From Actinotalea solisilvae (GTDB lineage: Bacteria > Actinomycetota > Actinomycetes > Actinomycetales > Cellulomonadaceae), in NCBI RefSeq assembly GCF_016464425.1, contig NZ_JADDKQ010000007.1:1-64000 (forward strand): DNA of 64,000 bases, given 5' to 3'. The position numbers and the translations under genes are program-made. Below are positions 49,018 to 57,394 of this stretch, piece after piece; positions within the stretch are counted from its first letter, which is position 1; each line of letters starts with the position of its first letter. The notes beneath the pieces are model-generated. The model had not been told where the DNA came from. It saw only the letters and a program-made list of their open reading frames with translations, and made no database searches.

Positions 49018-50004
49018 GTGACGAACCTCGAGCAGGCGCCCAGCGAGCTCGTCTGCACGTCGGCCACGACGGGCGTCGAGGTGCTCACCCCGCGCGACGT
49101 CCCGCTCGGCGGCGTCCGCTCCATGACCGTGCGCCGCACCCTCCCCCAGCGCGCGCGCTCCTTCGTCGGGGCCTTCTGCTTCGCCGACCACTACGGGCCT
49201 GACGACGTCGCCCTCACCGGCGGCATGGACGTCCCGCCCCACCCGCACACCGGGCTCCAGACCGTGAGCTGGCTGTTCAGCGGCGAGATCGAGCACCGCG
49301 ACAGCCTCGGCACGCACGCGATGGTCCGCCCGGGCGAGATGAACCTCATGACCGCCGGCCGCGGCATCGCGCACTCGGAGACCTCGACGGCCGCGACGAC
49401 CGTGCTCCACGGCGTCCAGCTGTGGACCCTGCTCCCCGCGCACGCCCGCGCCACCGCCCCGGCCTTCGACCACTACGTGCCGCCCGTCGTCGCGCCCGAC
49501 GGCGCCCCGGGCGCCGAGCTGCGCGTCTTCCTCGGCACCCTCGCGGGCACGACGTCGCCCGTGCGCACCTTCTCGCCGCTCGTCGGGGCGGAGGTGCGCG
49601 TCCCGGCCGGCGGCGAGCTCGAGCTCGACCTCGACCCGGCCTTCGAGCACGGGCTGCTCGTGGACACGGGCACGCTCGAGGTGGCCGGGCGCGTCGTCGT
49701 GCCCGCCGAGCTCGCGTACCTGCCCTCGGCGGGTGAGGACGGACCGTCGCGCGTGCGTCTGCGCGCGCAGCCCGGCGAGGACCTGCGCCTCCTGCTGCTC
49801 GGCGGCGAGCCGCTCGGCGAGCGCGTCGTCATGTGGTGGAACTTCATCGGCACGGACCACGACGAGGTCGCCGCGGCGCGTGCGCAGTGGCAGGCCGAGA
49901 TCGCAGGCGCCCCGGACGAGCGGTTCGGCGTCGTGCCGGGGTACCCGGGCGCCGCGCTGCCCGCGCCCGTGCTGCCGGGGACGCGCCTGCTGCCGCGAGG
50001 GTGA
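49018..50004 (+). CDS. Pirin family protein
   Basis: A 328-aa bicupin. The N-terminal cupin has the metal motif HPHTGLQTVSWLFSGEIEH, then MVRPGEMNLMTAGRGIAHSE. The C-terminal domain is pirin-C with LLLLGGEPLGERVVMWWNFI. Some pirins are quercetinases; the role here is unknown. GTG start with AAGGAG. Confidence 0.92.
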   Translation: MTNLEQAPSELVCTSATTGVEVLTPRDVPLGGVRSMTVRRTLPQRARSFVGAFCFADHYGPDDVALTGGMDVPPHPHTGLQTVSWLFSGEIEHRDSLGTHAMVRPGEMNLMTAGRGIAHSETSTAATTVLHGVQLWTLLPAHARATAPAFDHYVPPVVAPDGAPGAELRVFLGTLAGTTSPVRTFSPLVGAEVRVPAGGELELDLDPAFEHGLLVDTGTLEVAGRVVVPAELAYLPSAGEDGPSRVRLRAQPGEDLRLLLLGGEPLGERVVMWWNFIGTDHDEVAAARAQWQAEIAGAPDERFGVVPGYPGAALPAPVLPGTRLLPRG

Positions 50005-50067
50005 CGGCGGCCGACGGCGCCTGAACGGCCGGGCCCGGCGCCGACCCCCACCCGCTAGCGTGTGGCC

Positions 50068-50643
50068 GTGCTGCTCAGCGACCGCGACATCCGCACCGAG
50101 CTCGACTCCGGCCGGATCCTGCTCGACCCGTACGAGCCCTCGATGCTCCAGCCGTCGAGCATCGACGTGCGGCTCGACAAGTTCTTCCGCCTGTTCGACA
50201 ACCACAAGTACCCGTTCATCGACCCGGCGCAGGACCAGCCCGACCTCACGCGCCTGGTCGAGGTCGAGCGCGACGAGCCGTTCATCCTGCACCCCGGCGA
50301 GTTCGTGCTCGGGTCCACCTACGAGGCCGTCACGCTGCCCGACGACGTCGCCGCGCGCCTCGAGGGCAAGTCCTCGCTCGGCCGCCTCGGCCTGCTCACG
50401 CACTCGACGGCCGGTTTCATCGACCCCGGCTTCACGGGGCACGTGACGCTCGAGCTGTCCAACGTCGCGACGCTGCCGATCAAGCTCTGGCCCGGCATGA
50501 AGATCGGCCAGATGTGCTTCTTCCGGCTGTCGTCGGCCGCGGAGCAGCCCTACGGCTCGAGCGCGTACGGCTCGCGCTACCAGGGCCAGCGCGGCCCGAC
50601 GGCCTCGCGCTCCTTCCAGAACTTCCATCGCACGCAGGTCTGA
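50068..50643 (+). CDS. dcd: dCTP deaminase
   Basis: A 191-aa dCTP deaminase (actinobacterial forms may also hydrolyse to dUMP). [11 protein letters not shown] at the start, [33 protein letters not shown] with the active site, and QMCFFRL are all canonical. The GTG at 50068 is 6 nt after TAGCGT (50056-50061) and gives the standard N-terminus, so I prefer it to the GTG at 50062. Confidence 0.95.
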   Translation: MLLSDRDIRTELDSGRILLDPYEPSMLQPSSIDVRLDKFFRLFDNHKYPFIDPAQDQPDLTRLVEVERDEPFILHPGEFVLGSTYEAVTLPDDVAARLEGKSSLGRLGLLTHSTAGFIDPGFTGHVTLELSNVATLPIKLWPGMKIGQMCFFRLSSAAEQPYGSSAYGSRYQGQRGPTASRSFQNFHRTQV

Positions 50644-50708
50644 GCCCGTCCGGGCCGGGCAACACGCAGGACCCACGCCCGCAACAGACGCGACCTAGAG
50701 TGCCCCGC

Positions 50709-51779
50709 ATGCCGTTCCCCGCCCTGGACCCGACCGCCGCCGACGTCGTCGCCCATCACCTGCTGGTGCTGCCGGGCGACGTCGGGCCGGACGAGGTCGA
50801 GGCGCTGGTCGTGAGCCGGTTCCCGCGCGCGGCCTGGGAGCGCGAGCCGAGCGCGGCGCCGCCCCGGCCCACGGGCGGGGCGCGCGGCCTGCGGGTCACG
50901 ACGGCGCCGCCCGGGGCGCTGCGGCTCTCGCGCCACTCGGTGCTCGAGGGGCCGTACACGGTGGACAAGGTCGCGGCCGCGGCGCTCGGGCTGCCCGCCG
51001 CGGCCGGGGTCGCGTACGTCGTCGTAGCGCCAGTCGAGCGCGGCGACCGGCCGTTCCCGTACGGCGGCGACCGGGACGGGATGCGACGCGCGTTCCCCGA
51101 GGGCCTCCCGGTGCGCGACGAGGAGCGCACGGTCGCGTGGCTGCTGGCCGCCGCCCGGCGCCTGGGCGGGGCGGTGCGGACGAGCGCGCGGGGCGGGAGC
51201 CCGTCCGCCCTGCTGGTGCCCGACCCGGCGGCCGCCGTCGACCTCACGGTCTGGACCGACATCTGGCTCGAGCCCGAGGCCGCGCTCACGGTGATGCGCC
51301 AGGCGCTGCCGCGCGCCTACCTCAACCTCCCGACGCCGCAGTGGGCGGGACCGCGCCGGCACGCCGAGCCCGTGCCCGGCACCGACCGGCTCACGCCCGA
51401 GATGCGGCGCGGCCTGCACGCCGCGGCCGACGACCACGACATCAGCGCGCTCACCGACCCGCCGCCCATGACCGGCTACGGCGCGCTCGCCGACCTCGAC
51501 CTCGACGGCATGATCGCGCTCGAGGTGGCGGGCGAGACGCGCGTGCCGCCCGTGATCGCGCAGGTCCCGTGGGCCGCCCAGGGCGCCGTCGCGTACCGCG
51601 TCCGCTGGGAGCCGACCGACCTCGCCGACCGCGAGCAGGAGCGCCCGTCGCTCCAGCACAAGGTCGCGCGCGGGCGGGCGACGCCGCTGGTCATCGCCCT
51701 GACCCGCGCGGTCCACAAGGCGGTCGGCGGGGAGATCACCGACCAGATGGACTTCATCGTCGACCCGGCGGACCTCTAG
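50709..51779 (+). CDS. Hypothetical protein
   Basis: A 356-aa soluble protein with no recognised domain. Segments that look conserved are LEGPYTVDKVAAAALG, DLTVWTDIWLEPEAALTVM, and the C-terminal LVIALTRAVHKAVGGEITDQ. The ATG is 7 nt after TAGAGT (50696-50701), so it is probably leaderless. It lies between dcd and helR on its own. Confidence 0.7.
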   Translation: MPFPALDPTAADVVAHHLLVLPGDVGPDEVEALVVSRFPRAAWEREPSAAPPRPTGGARGLRVTTAPPGALRLSRHSVLEGPYTVDKVAAAALGLPAAAGVAYVVVAPVERGDRPFPYGGDRDGMRRAFPEGLPVRDEERTVAWLLAAARRLGGAVRTSARGGSPSALLVPDPAAAVDLTVWTDIWLEPEAALTVMRQALPRAYLNLPTPQWAGPRRHAEPVPGTDRLTPEMRRGLHAAADDHDISALTDPPPMTGYGALADLDLDGMIALEVAGETRVPPVIAQVPWAAQGAVAYRVRWEPTDLADREQERPSLQHKVARGRATPLVIALTRAVHKAVGGEITDQMDFIVDPADL

Positions 51780-51800
51780 CCGCGCCGTCCCCCGGCGGCC

Positions 51801-53960
51801 TCACCTGCCGCCGTCGAGCACCACGAGCTGCTGCGTCGCGCGGGTCATCGCCACGTAGCGGTCGACCGCGCGCTCGATCGCACCCTCGCCCGCGGCGCCG
51901 TCATCCCAGGTCGCCGGGTCCGCGAGCACGACCAGGTCGAACTCGAGGCCCTTCGTCGTCTCGGGCGCGAGCGACCGCACGCGCTCGGTCGCGACGAACG
52001 TCGGGTCGCCGACGACGCACGCCGTGCCGCCGTGCTCGGCGAGCCACCGCCCGAGGACCGCGTCGAGCTCGGACGCGGGCGCGTGGAGCACGGGTGCGCC
52101 GCCGCGCCGCACCGACGTCGGCACGTTCGCGTCGGGCAGCGCCGCGCGGATGACCGGCTCGGCGGCGGCCATGACCTCCTCGGGCGTGCGGTAGTTGATG
52201 CTCAGCGAGGCGAGGCGCACGTCGCGCAGACCGACCCGCTCGAGGCGCTCCGCCCACGACTCGGTGAACCCGTGGCGCGCCTGCGCCCGGTCGCCGACCA
52301 CGGTGAGGCTCCGCGACGGGCACCGCGCGAGCAGCATCTGCCACTCCGCGTCCGTGAGCTCCTGCGCCTCGTCGACGACGACGTGCGCGAAGGGTCCTGC
52401 GAGCACGTCCGGGTCCGCCGTGGGCAGGGCTCCAGGGTCGACGAGGGCGCGACGCAGGTCCTCGCCGCGCAGCATGGACATGACCAGCAGCTCGGAGTCG
52501 TCGGCCGCGACCAGGTCGGCGACGACGTCGGCCATGCGCGCGCGCTCGACGGCGGCCGTCGCCTCGGCGCGGCGGCGACGTCGCGATGCCTCCGGGTCGC
52601 CCAGCCGGCGCCGGGCGGCGTCGAGCAGCGGGAGGTCCGCCCGCGTCCACGCGTGCGGGTCGGAGCGCTGGAGCGCGCGCACCTCGTCCCGCGTGAGCCA
52701 CGGCGCGCACAGCCGGAGGTAGGCGGGCACGGTCCACAGGTCGCCGACGACGTCGGTCGCCTCGAGCAGCGGCCAGGCGCGGGCCACGGCGCGCGCGAGG
52801 TCGCGGCGCAGCGCCCGGCGCAGCTGCTCGGCCGGGACCTCCTCGTCGTCGGAGGCGTCGACGAGCAGGTCGAGCAGCGCCTCGAGGATGACGTCCTGCG
52901 CCTCGTTGTGAGGCGTGCCCGGGTCCGGCGCGGCGAAGGCCTCGGCCCACGCGGCGCTCGTGACCTCGACGTCTCCCCACGGCGTTGTCAGCGCGAGCGG
53001 CGCCGTCGGCGGGTTCTCGTGGAAGCGGACGGCCGGCTCGAGCGCACCGACCATCGCGAGGTCGGACTTCAGGCGGGCGACCTCGGGATCGGCCTCGGGC
53101 GGCGCCGCCGCGCCCTCGGGCACGAGGTCGGCCAGGGTGCACGTGCGCACGCCCTCCTCGCCCAGGCCGGGCAGCACGTCGGCGACGTACGCCAGGTAGG
53201 GCCGGCTCGGCCCGACGACGAGCACGCCGCCGCGCCGGTGCCCGACCCGCGGGTCCGCGTGCAGGAGGTATGCCGCGCGGTGCAGCGCGACGACAGTCTT
53301 GCCGGTGCCCGGGCCGCCGTCGACCACGAGCGTCCCGTGCGAGCCGGCCCGGATGATCGCGTCCTGGTCGGCCTGGATGGTGCCGAGCACGTCGCGCATG
53401 CGGCCCGACCGGTGCGCGGCGAGGCTCGCGACGAACGCCGACTGGTCGTCGAGGGCGACGCGCCCGTCCAGGCCCTCCGGCGTGAACACCTCGTCCCAGT
53501 AGTCGCTCACGCGGCCTGCGGTCCAGCGGTACCGCCGTCGGCTGCGCAGGCCCCTGGGGTCCGCGTGGGTCGCGCCGAAGAACGGCTCGGCCGCGGGCGT
53601 GCGCCAGTCGACGAGGAGCCGCGCCCCGTCCGCGTCGGTCAGGCCGACGCGGCCCACGTACACGGGCTCGCCGTCGGCAGGGACCATGCGGCCCAGGCAG
53701 AGGTCGAGGCCGAAGCGGCGCAGCATCCGCAGTCGCGCGCTCAGGCGGTGCACCCCCTGGTCGCGCTCGAGCGCCGCGGTGCCCGAGCGGCCCGGCTCGC
53801 GGCGGCGCGCGTCGAGGCGGTCGGCGAGCTCGGCGACCTGCTGGTCCAGGCTCGCGGCGATCGCGGCGAAGTGCCGCTCGTCCAGCTCGACGAGCGCGGG
53901 GTCGCGCTTGGCTGCGAGGTGGTCCGGGAGGTCGAAGGCGCTGGTGGCGAGGGGGTTCAC
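51801..53960 (-). CDS. helR: HelR/HelD-type RNA polymerase-associated helicase
   Basis: A 719-aa SF1 helicase-like motor of the HelD/HelR type, which removes RNA polymerase from stalled states and confers rifamycin tolerance. The N-terminal coiled coil has LATSAFDLPDHLAAK; Walker A is VVDGGPGTGKTVVALHRAAY, Walker B is HVVVDEAQELTDAE, and the C-terminal motifs are LEFDLVVL and YVAMTRATQQL. The GTG at 53960 is chosen; the frame runs upstream into the RAE and promoter. The rifamycin-associated element upstream supports HelR rather than plain HelD. Confidence 0.93.
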   Translation of the reverse strand: MNPLATSAFDLPDHLAAKRDPALVELDERHFAAIAASLDQQVAELADRLDARRREPGRSGTAALERDQGVHRLSARLRMLRRFGLDLCLGRMVPADGEPVYVGRVGLTDADGARLLVDWRTPAAEPFFGATHADPRGLRSRRRYRWTAGRVSDYWDEVFTPEGLDGRVALDDQSAFVASLAAHRSGRMRDVLGTIQADQDAIIRAGSHGTLVVDGGPGTGKTVVALHRAAYLLHADPRVGHRRGGVLVVGPSRPYLAYVADVLPGLGEEGVRTCTLADLVPEGAAAPPEADPEVARLKSDLAMVGALEPAVRFHENPPTAPLALTTPWGDVEVTSAAWAEAFAAPDPGTPHNEAQDVILEALLDLLVDASDDEEVPAEQLRRALRRDLARAVARAWPLLEATDVVGDLWTVPAYLRLCAPWLTRDEVRALQRSDPHAWTRADLPLLDAARRRLGDPEASRRRRRAEATAAVERARMADVVADLVAADDSELLVMSMLRGEDLRRALVDPGALPTADPDVLAGPFAHVVVDEAQELTDAEWQMLLARCPSRSLTVVGDRAQARHGFTESWAERLERVGLRDVRLASLSINYRTPEEVMAAAEPVIRAALPDANVPTSVRRGGAPVLHAPASELDAVLGRWLAEHGGTACVVGDPTFVATERVRSLAPETTKGLEFDLVVLADPATWDDGAAGEGAIERAVDRYVAMTRATQQLVVLDGGR

Positions 53961-54014
53961 GGCGTCCGCCCGTCTGCGTGAGGTGGCTGAGGGCGGCGAT
54001 TCTTCGCCGTGAGG

Positions 54015-54034
54015 GGGGCCTTGCCGCAAGCCCC
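54015..54034 (-). promoter_or_regulatory. Rifamycin-associated element (RAE)
   Basis: The minus strand reads GGGGCTTGCGGCAAGGCCCC, the published RAE inverted repeat. It lies just after a TATAGA -10 box (54047-54042) and before helR. RAEs accompany rifamycin-inducible resistance genes. Confidence 0.9.
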
Positions 54035-54092
54035 CGGGTGCTCTATACGTTGAGAGTGGCGAGAGGTCGCCGACCCGCCGCCGGCGCCCCGC

Positions 54093-56507
54093 TCAGGGCT
54101 GGGGCGGCCGGACCGCGTCGAGCAGCAGGCGCGCGACGTCGAGCACCTCGGGCTTGGCGGCCGCAGCGCCGCCCTCGCCCGGCGCGGCCTCCGACGCCGC
54201 GGCGACGCCGTCGGTGAGCATGATCGTGCAGAAGGGGCACGCGGTGGCGATCGCGGACGCGCCCGTCGCGAGCGCCTCGGCCGCGCGGTCGGTGCCGATG
54301 CGGGTCCCGGTCGTCTCCTCCATCCACACGCGCGCGCCGCCGCCGCCGCAGCAGAAGGACCGCTCGCGCGTGCGCGGCATCTCGGCCAGCCGCACCCCGG
54401 GCAGCGCGCCGAGCAGCTCGCGCGGCGGCGTGTAGATGTCGTTGTGCCGGCCGAGGAAGCAGGGGTCGTGGTAGGTCACGACGTCTTCGGTGCTCCCCGC
54501 CGCAGCCGCCGCACCTGCCGCATCCTCCGTACCGGCGTCGCCGTCGGCGGGTCGCGCGACCGGCGTCAGGCGACCCTCGCCCACGAGCCGGTCGAGCAGC
54601 TCGGTGTGATGGACGACGTCGTACCGGCCGCCGACCTGCGGGTACTCGCGCGCGATCGTGTTGAAGCAGTGCGCGCACGTCACGACGATGCGCTGCGCCT
54701 TCGCCTCGGTGAGCGCCGCGACGTTCGCCTGCGCGAGCATCTGGAAGAGGAACTCGTTGCCCGCGCGGCGCGCCGGGTCACCCGTGCAGGACTCGCCGTC
54801 GCCCAGCACGGCGAAGCTCACGCCCGCGAGGTCGAGCAGCTCGGCGACCGCGCGCGTGGTCTTCTTCGCCCGGTCCTCGTACGCGCCGGCGCAGCCGACC
54901 CAGAACAGGTAGTCGACCTCGGACGCGTCCTCGACGTCGCGCCCGACGACCGGCACCGCGAACGGCAGGCCCTTCGCCCAGTCGAGCCGCTGGCGCGCGG
55001 GCAGGCCCCACGGGTTCGACTGCCGCTCGAGCTTGGTGAACATCGGGCCGAGCTCGTCGGGGAACGCCGACTCCATGAGCACCTGGTTGCGCCGCAGGTC
55101 GACGACGTGGTCGACGTGCTCGATGTCGACCGGGCACTGCTGCACGCACGCGCCGCACATCGTGCAGTCCCACAGCGCCTGCGGGTCGACGACGTCGCCC
55201 ACGAGGGAGAGGACGTCGAGGTCGGCGTGGGCGTCGGGGGCGGGCGTCGGCGCGGCGCCCAGTGCCCACGGCACGGGCACGTGGCCTGTGGTCGCGGTGT
55301 GCCCGGCGGGCTCGGTCGACGCGTTGGCGGCGACCTGGAGCCACGGCGCCGTCGCGTAGGCGTGGTCGCGCAGCGCCGTGACGACGAGCTTGGGCGAGAG
55401 CGGTTTGCCCGTGTTCCACGCGGGGCACTGCTCCTGGCAGCGCCCGCACTCGGTGCACGTCGAGAAGTCGAGCAGGCCCTTCCACGTGAAGTCCTCGATG
55501 CGCCCGACGCCGAGCCGCGCGTCCTCGGGCAGCTCGTCGACCTTGTCGAAGTCGACCGCCTCGCCGCCGACGCGCACCGGCGGCAGCGGGCCGAGCGCGG
55601 GCCGACCGTCGACCTCGCGCCGCGCCCACACGTTGACCACCGCGAGGAACCGGTGCCACGAGACACCCATCGCCGGCCGACGCCCGACGACGACCATCCA
55701 CAGCATCGAGGTGAGGATCTTCAGCAGCGCGACGACGACGATGGCGGTGCCGAGCGTGGCGGGGTCCAGCCCGGTGAACCACTGCCCGAACCACGCGGTC
55801 AGCGGGAAGTGGATGGTGGGCGGGACGATCGTGACCAACGCGAGCTCGGCCTCGGACGGCAGCGGCTCGTACGCGAACCAGCCGAACGTCGCCTGCTGCA
55901 CCGCCAGCGCGTACTCGAGCCCGCGCAGCAGCAGCACGCACACGACGACGGCGCCGATGATCGCCTCGACGAAGTACGCCTGGCCGACGTTCGAGCCGAA
56001 GAACCGCGACGCGCGGCGCCCGGGCGGCGCCTCGTCGCCCACGGGCGTCGCGACCGCCGCGGACGGCCGGCCCGCGGCGGACCGCCCGCGTCGCGGGTGC
56101 TCGCGCTGCCGCACGACGACGAGCACCACGATGCCGAGCAGGCCGAGCCAGGCGAACACCTCGACGAGCCACTCGAACGGCAGGAGGTGCCCGACGACCG
56201 GCAGCACGAACGTCGGGTCGACGATCTGGCCGTACGCCGAGACCAGCGTGAGGAAGAGCACCGGGAAGCTGACCATGACGGCCCAGTGCGCGACGCGGAC
56301 GAACGGGCGGTGCTGGAACCGCCCGTGGCCGAGCACCTCGCGCACCACGAGCCAGGTCCGGCGGCCCGGGTGGTCGGTGCGCCCGGCGGCGGGCCCGCCG
56401 CGGCGGACCGTCCGGACGATCGCGCGCAGGCCGAGCGTGAAGACCCACACCCCGACGACCGTCGCGACGAGGGCGAGCAGCAGCGCGACGATCTGGAGCG
56501 GGCTCAC
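54093..56507 (-). CDS. Membrane heterodisulfide-reductase-like Fe-S oxidoreductase
   Basis: An 804-aa protein with five to six N-terminal helices (NarI-like heme b region, about 1-260), two [4Fe-4S] motifs (CTECGRCQEQCPAW and CTMCGACVQQCPVDIEH), then two CCG-type domains with cysteines (CAHCFN; CCGGGGARVW). This matches actinobacterial HdrD/GlpC-like quinone-linked oxidoreductases. Electron donor unknown. GTG start; it is monocistronic here. Confidence 0.9.
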   Translation of the reverse strand: MSPLQIVALLLALVATVVGVWVFTLGLRAIVRTVRRGGPAAGRTDHPGRRTWLVVREVLGHGRFQHRPFVRVAHWAVMVSFPVLFLTLVSAYGQIVDPTFVLPVVGHLLPFEWLVEVFAWLGLLGIVVLVVVRQREHPRRGRSAAGRPSAAVATPVGDEAPPGRRASRFFGSNVGQAYFVEAIIGAVVVCVLLLRGLEYALAVQQATFGWFAYEPLPSEAELALVTIVPPTIHFPLTAWFGQWFTGLDPATLGTAIVVVALLKILTSMLWMVVVGRRPAMGVSWHRFLAVVNVWARREVDGRPALGPLPPVRVGGEAVDFDKVDELPEDARLGVGRIEDFTWKGLLDFSTCTECGRCQEQCPAWNTGKPLSPKLVVTALRDHAYATAPWLQVAANASTEPAGHTATTGHVPVPWALGAAPTPAPDAHADLDVLSLVGDVVDPQALWDCTMCGACVQQCPVDIEHVDHVVDLRRNQVLMESAFPDELGPMFTKLERQSNPWGLPARQRLDWAKGLPFAVPVVGRDVEDASEVDYLFWVGCAGAYEDRAKKTTRAVAELLDLAGVSFAVLGDGESCTGDPARRAGNEFLFQMLAQANVAALTEAKAQRIVVTCAHCFNTIAREYPQVGGRYDVVHHTELLDRLVGEGRLTPVARPADGDAGTEDAAGAAAAAGSTEDVVTYHDPCFLGRHNDIYTPPRELLGALPGVRLAEMPRTRERSFCCGGGGARVWMEETTGTRIGTDRAAEALATGASAIATACPFCTIMLTDGVAAASEAAPGEGGAAAAKPEVLDVARLLLDAVRPPQP

Positions 56508-56573
56508 GGCGCCACGCTAGCCGCTCGGCCGACGCCCGCCCGGGACCGCCGCCGGGTCCCCGCGGGGCGTCCG

Positions 56574-57095
56574 TCAGGTGCGCAGCAGCAGCCCGCGCAC
56601 GTAGGCGGCCTGACCCGCGTGCTGGAGGTCGTCCTCGATGACGCTCACCAGCCGGACGGCGAGCGTCACGGGCGGGTCCCACGACGCGTCGACGACGCGC
56701 GCGAGGTCGTCGGCCCCGACCCCGGCGACCAGCGCCACCGTCCGCGCGTGGACGGCGTCGTGGTAGCCGAGCAGGAGGTCGGCGGGCGCGCGCACCGCGA
56801 GGACGTCCTCGGGGCGCGCGCCGTAGCCCGTCGCGTCGCGCGGCAGGGGCAGGTCGAGGCGCTCGGCCCAGCCCTCGTCGGACCACACCTGGGTGCCGCC
56901 GAAGGCGTCCGCGACGTGGTCGTCCTGCACGCGCGTGAGGTGCCACACGAGCCAGGCGACGGTGTTGGCGCCGGGCGCGGGCGGCCGGGCGAGGTCGTCG
57001 GTCGAGAGGTCCGCCACCGCGGCGTGCACCGCGTCCCGGACGCGCCCGAACGCGTCCGTGAGCACCTCGGCCGTGGTCACCGTCGTCGTCGTCAT
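56574..57095 (-). CDS. DinB/maleylpyruvate-isomerase-like metal-binding protein
   Basis: A 173-aa four-helix-bundle protein (DUF664/mycothiol-type DinB superfamily). Metal-site histidines are VWHLTRVQDDH and the C-terminal QHAGQAAYVRG. Members use mycothiol as a cofactor in some actinobacterial pathways. Substrate unknown. Confidence 0.85.
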   Translation of the reverse strand: MTTTTVTTAEVLTDAFGRVRDAVHAAVADLSTDDLARPPAPGANTVAWLVWHLTRVQDDHVADAFGGTQVWSDEGWAERLDLPLPRDATGYGARPEDVLAVRAPADLLLGYHDAVHARTVALVAGVGADDLARVVDASWDPPVTLAVRLVSVIEDDLQHAGQAAYVRGLLLRT

Positions 57096-57231
57096 GCCGT
57101 CGTCCCTCCGTCGTCGGTCACCCGTCGACGCTAGGCCGGGTCCTGGCGCCCCGCGCGCCGGCCGAGGTCCTCGGTCCGCCGTTCGTTTGCCAAGCGTTTG
57201 CCCAGCGCGGGGGGACGCCTGAGGCGGCCGG

Positions 57232-57394
57232 TAGACTGGGCCGCGTCCCGGGGTGCACCGCGCCCCGGGGGCAGGCGGGGCTCCCCGTCACCATCGACCG
57301 ACACGACCGGCCCCGGCGGGCCTGCCCTCGCGCACCCGCTGCGGGCCTCCTGAACGACCGACCGACCACCCGCCCTGACAGGACGGAGCCGGAC
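57232..57394 (+). promoter_or_regulatory. Promoter and leader of the Mrp operon
   Basis: A TAGACT -10 box at 57232-57237 leaves a 5' leader of about 150 nt. It contains a strong hairpin (CCCGGGG/CCCCGGG, 57247-57253 and 57263-57269). No recognised riboswitch. The region 57096-57394 has no other gene. Confidence 0.45.
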
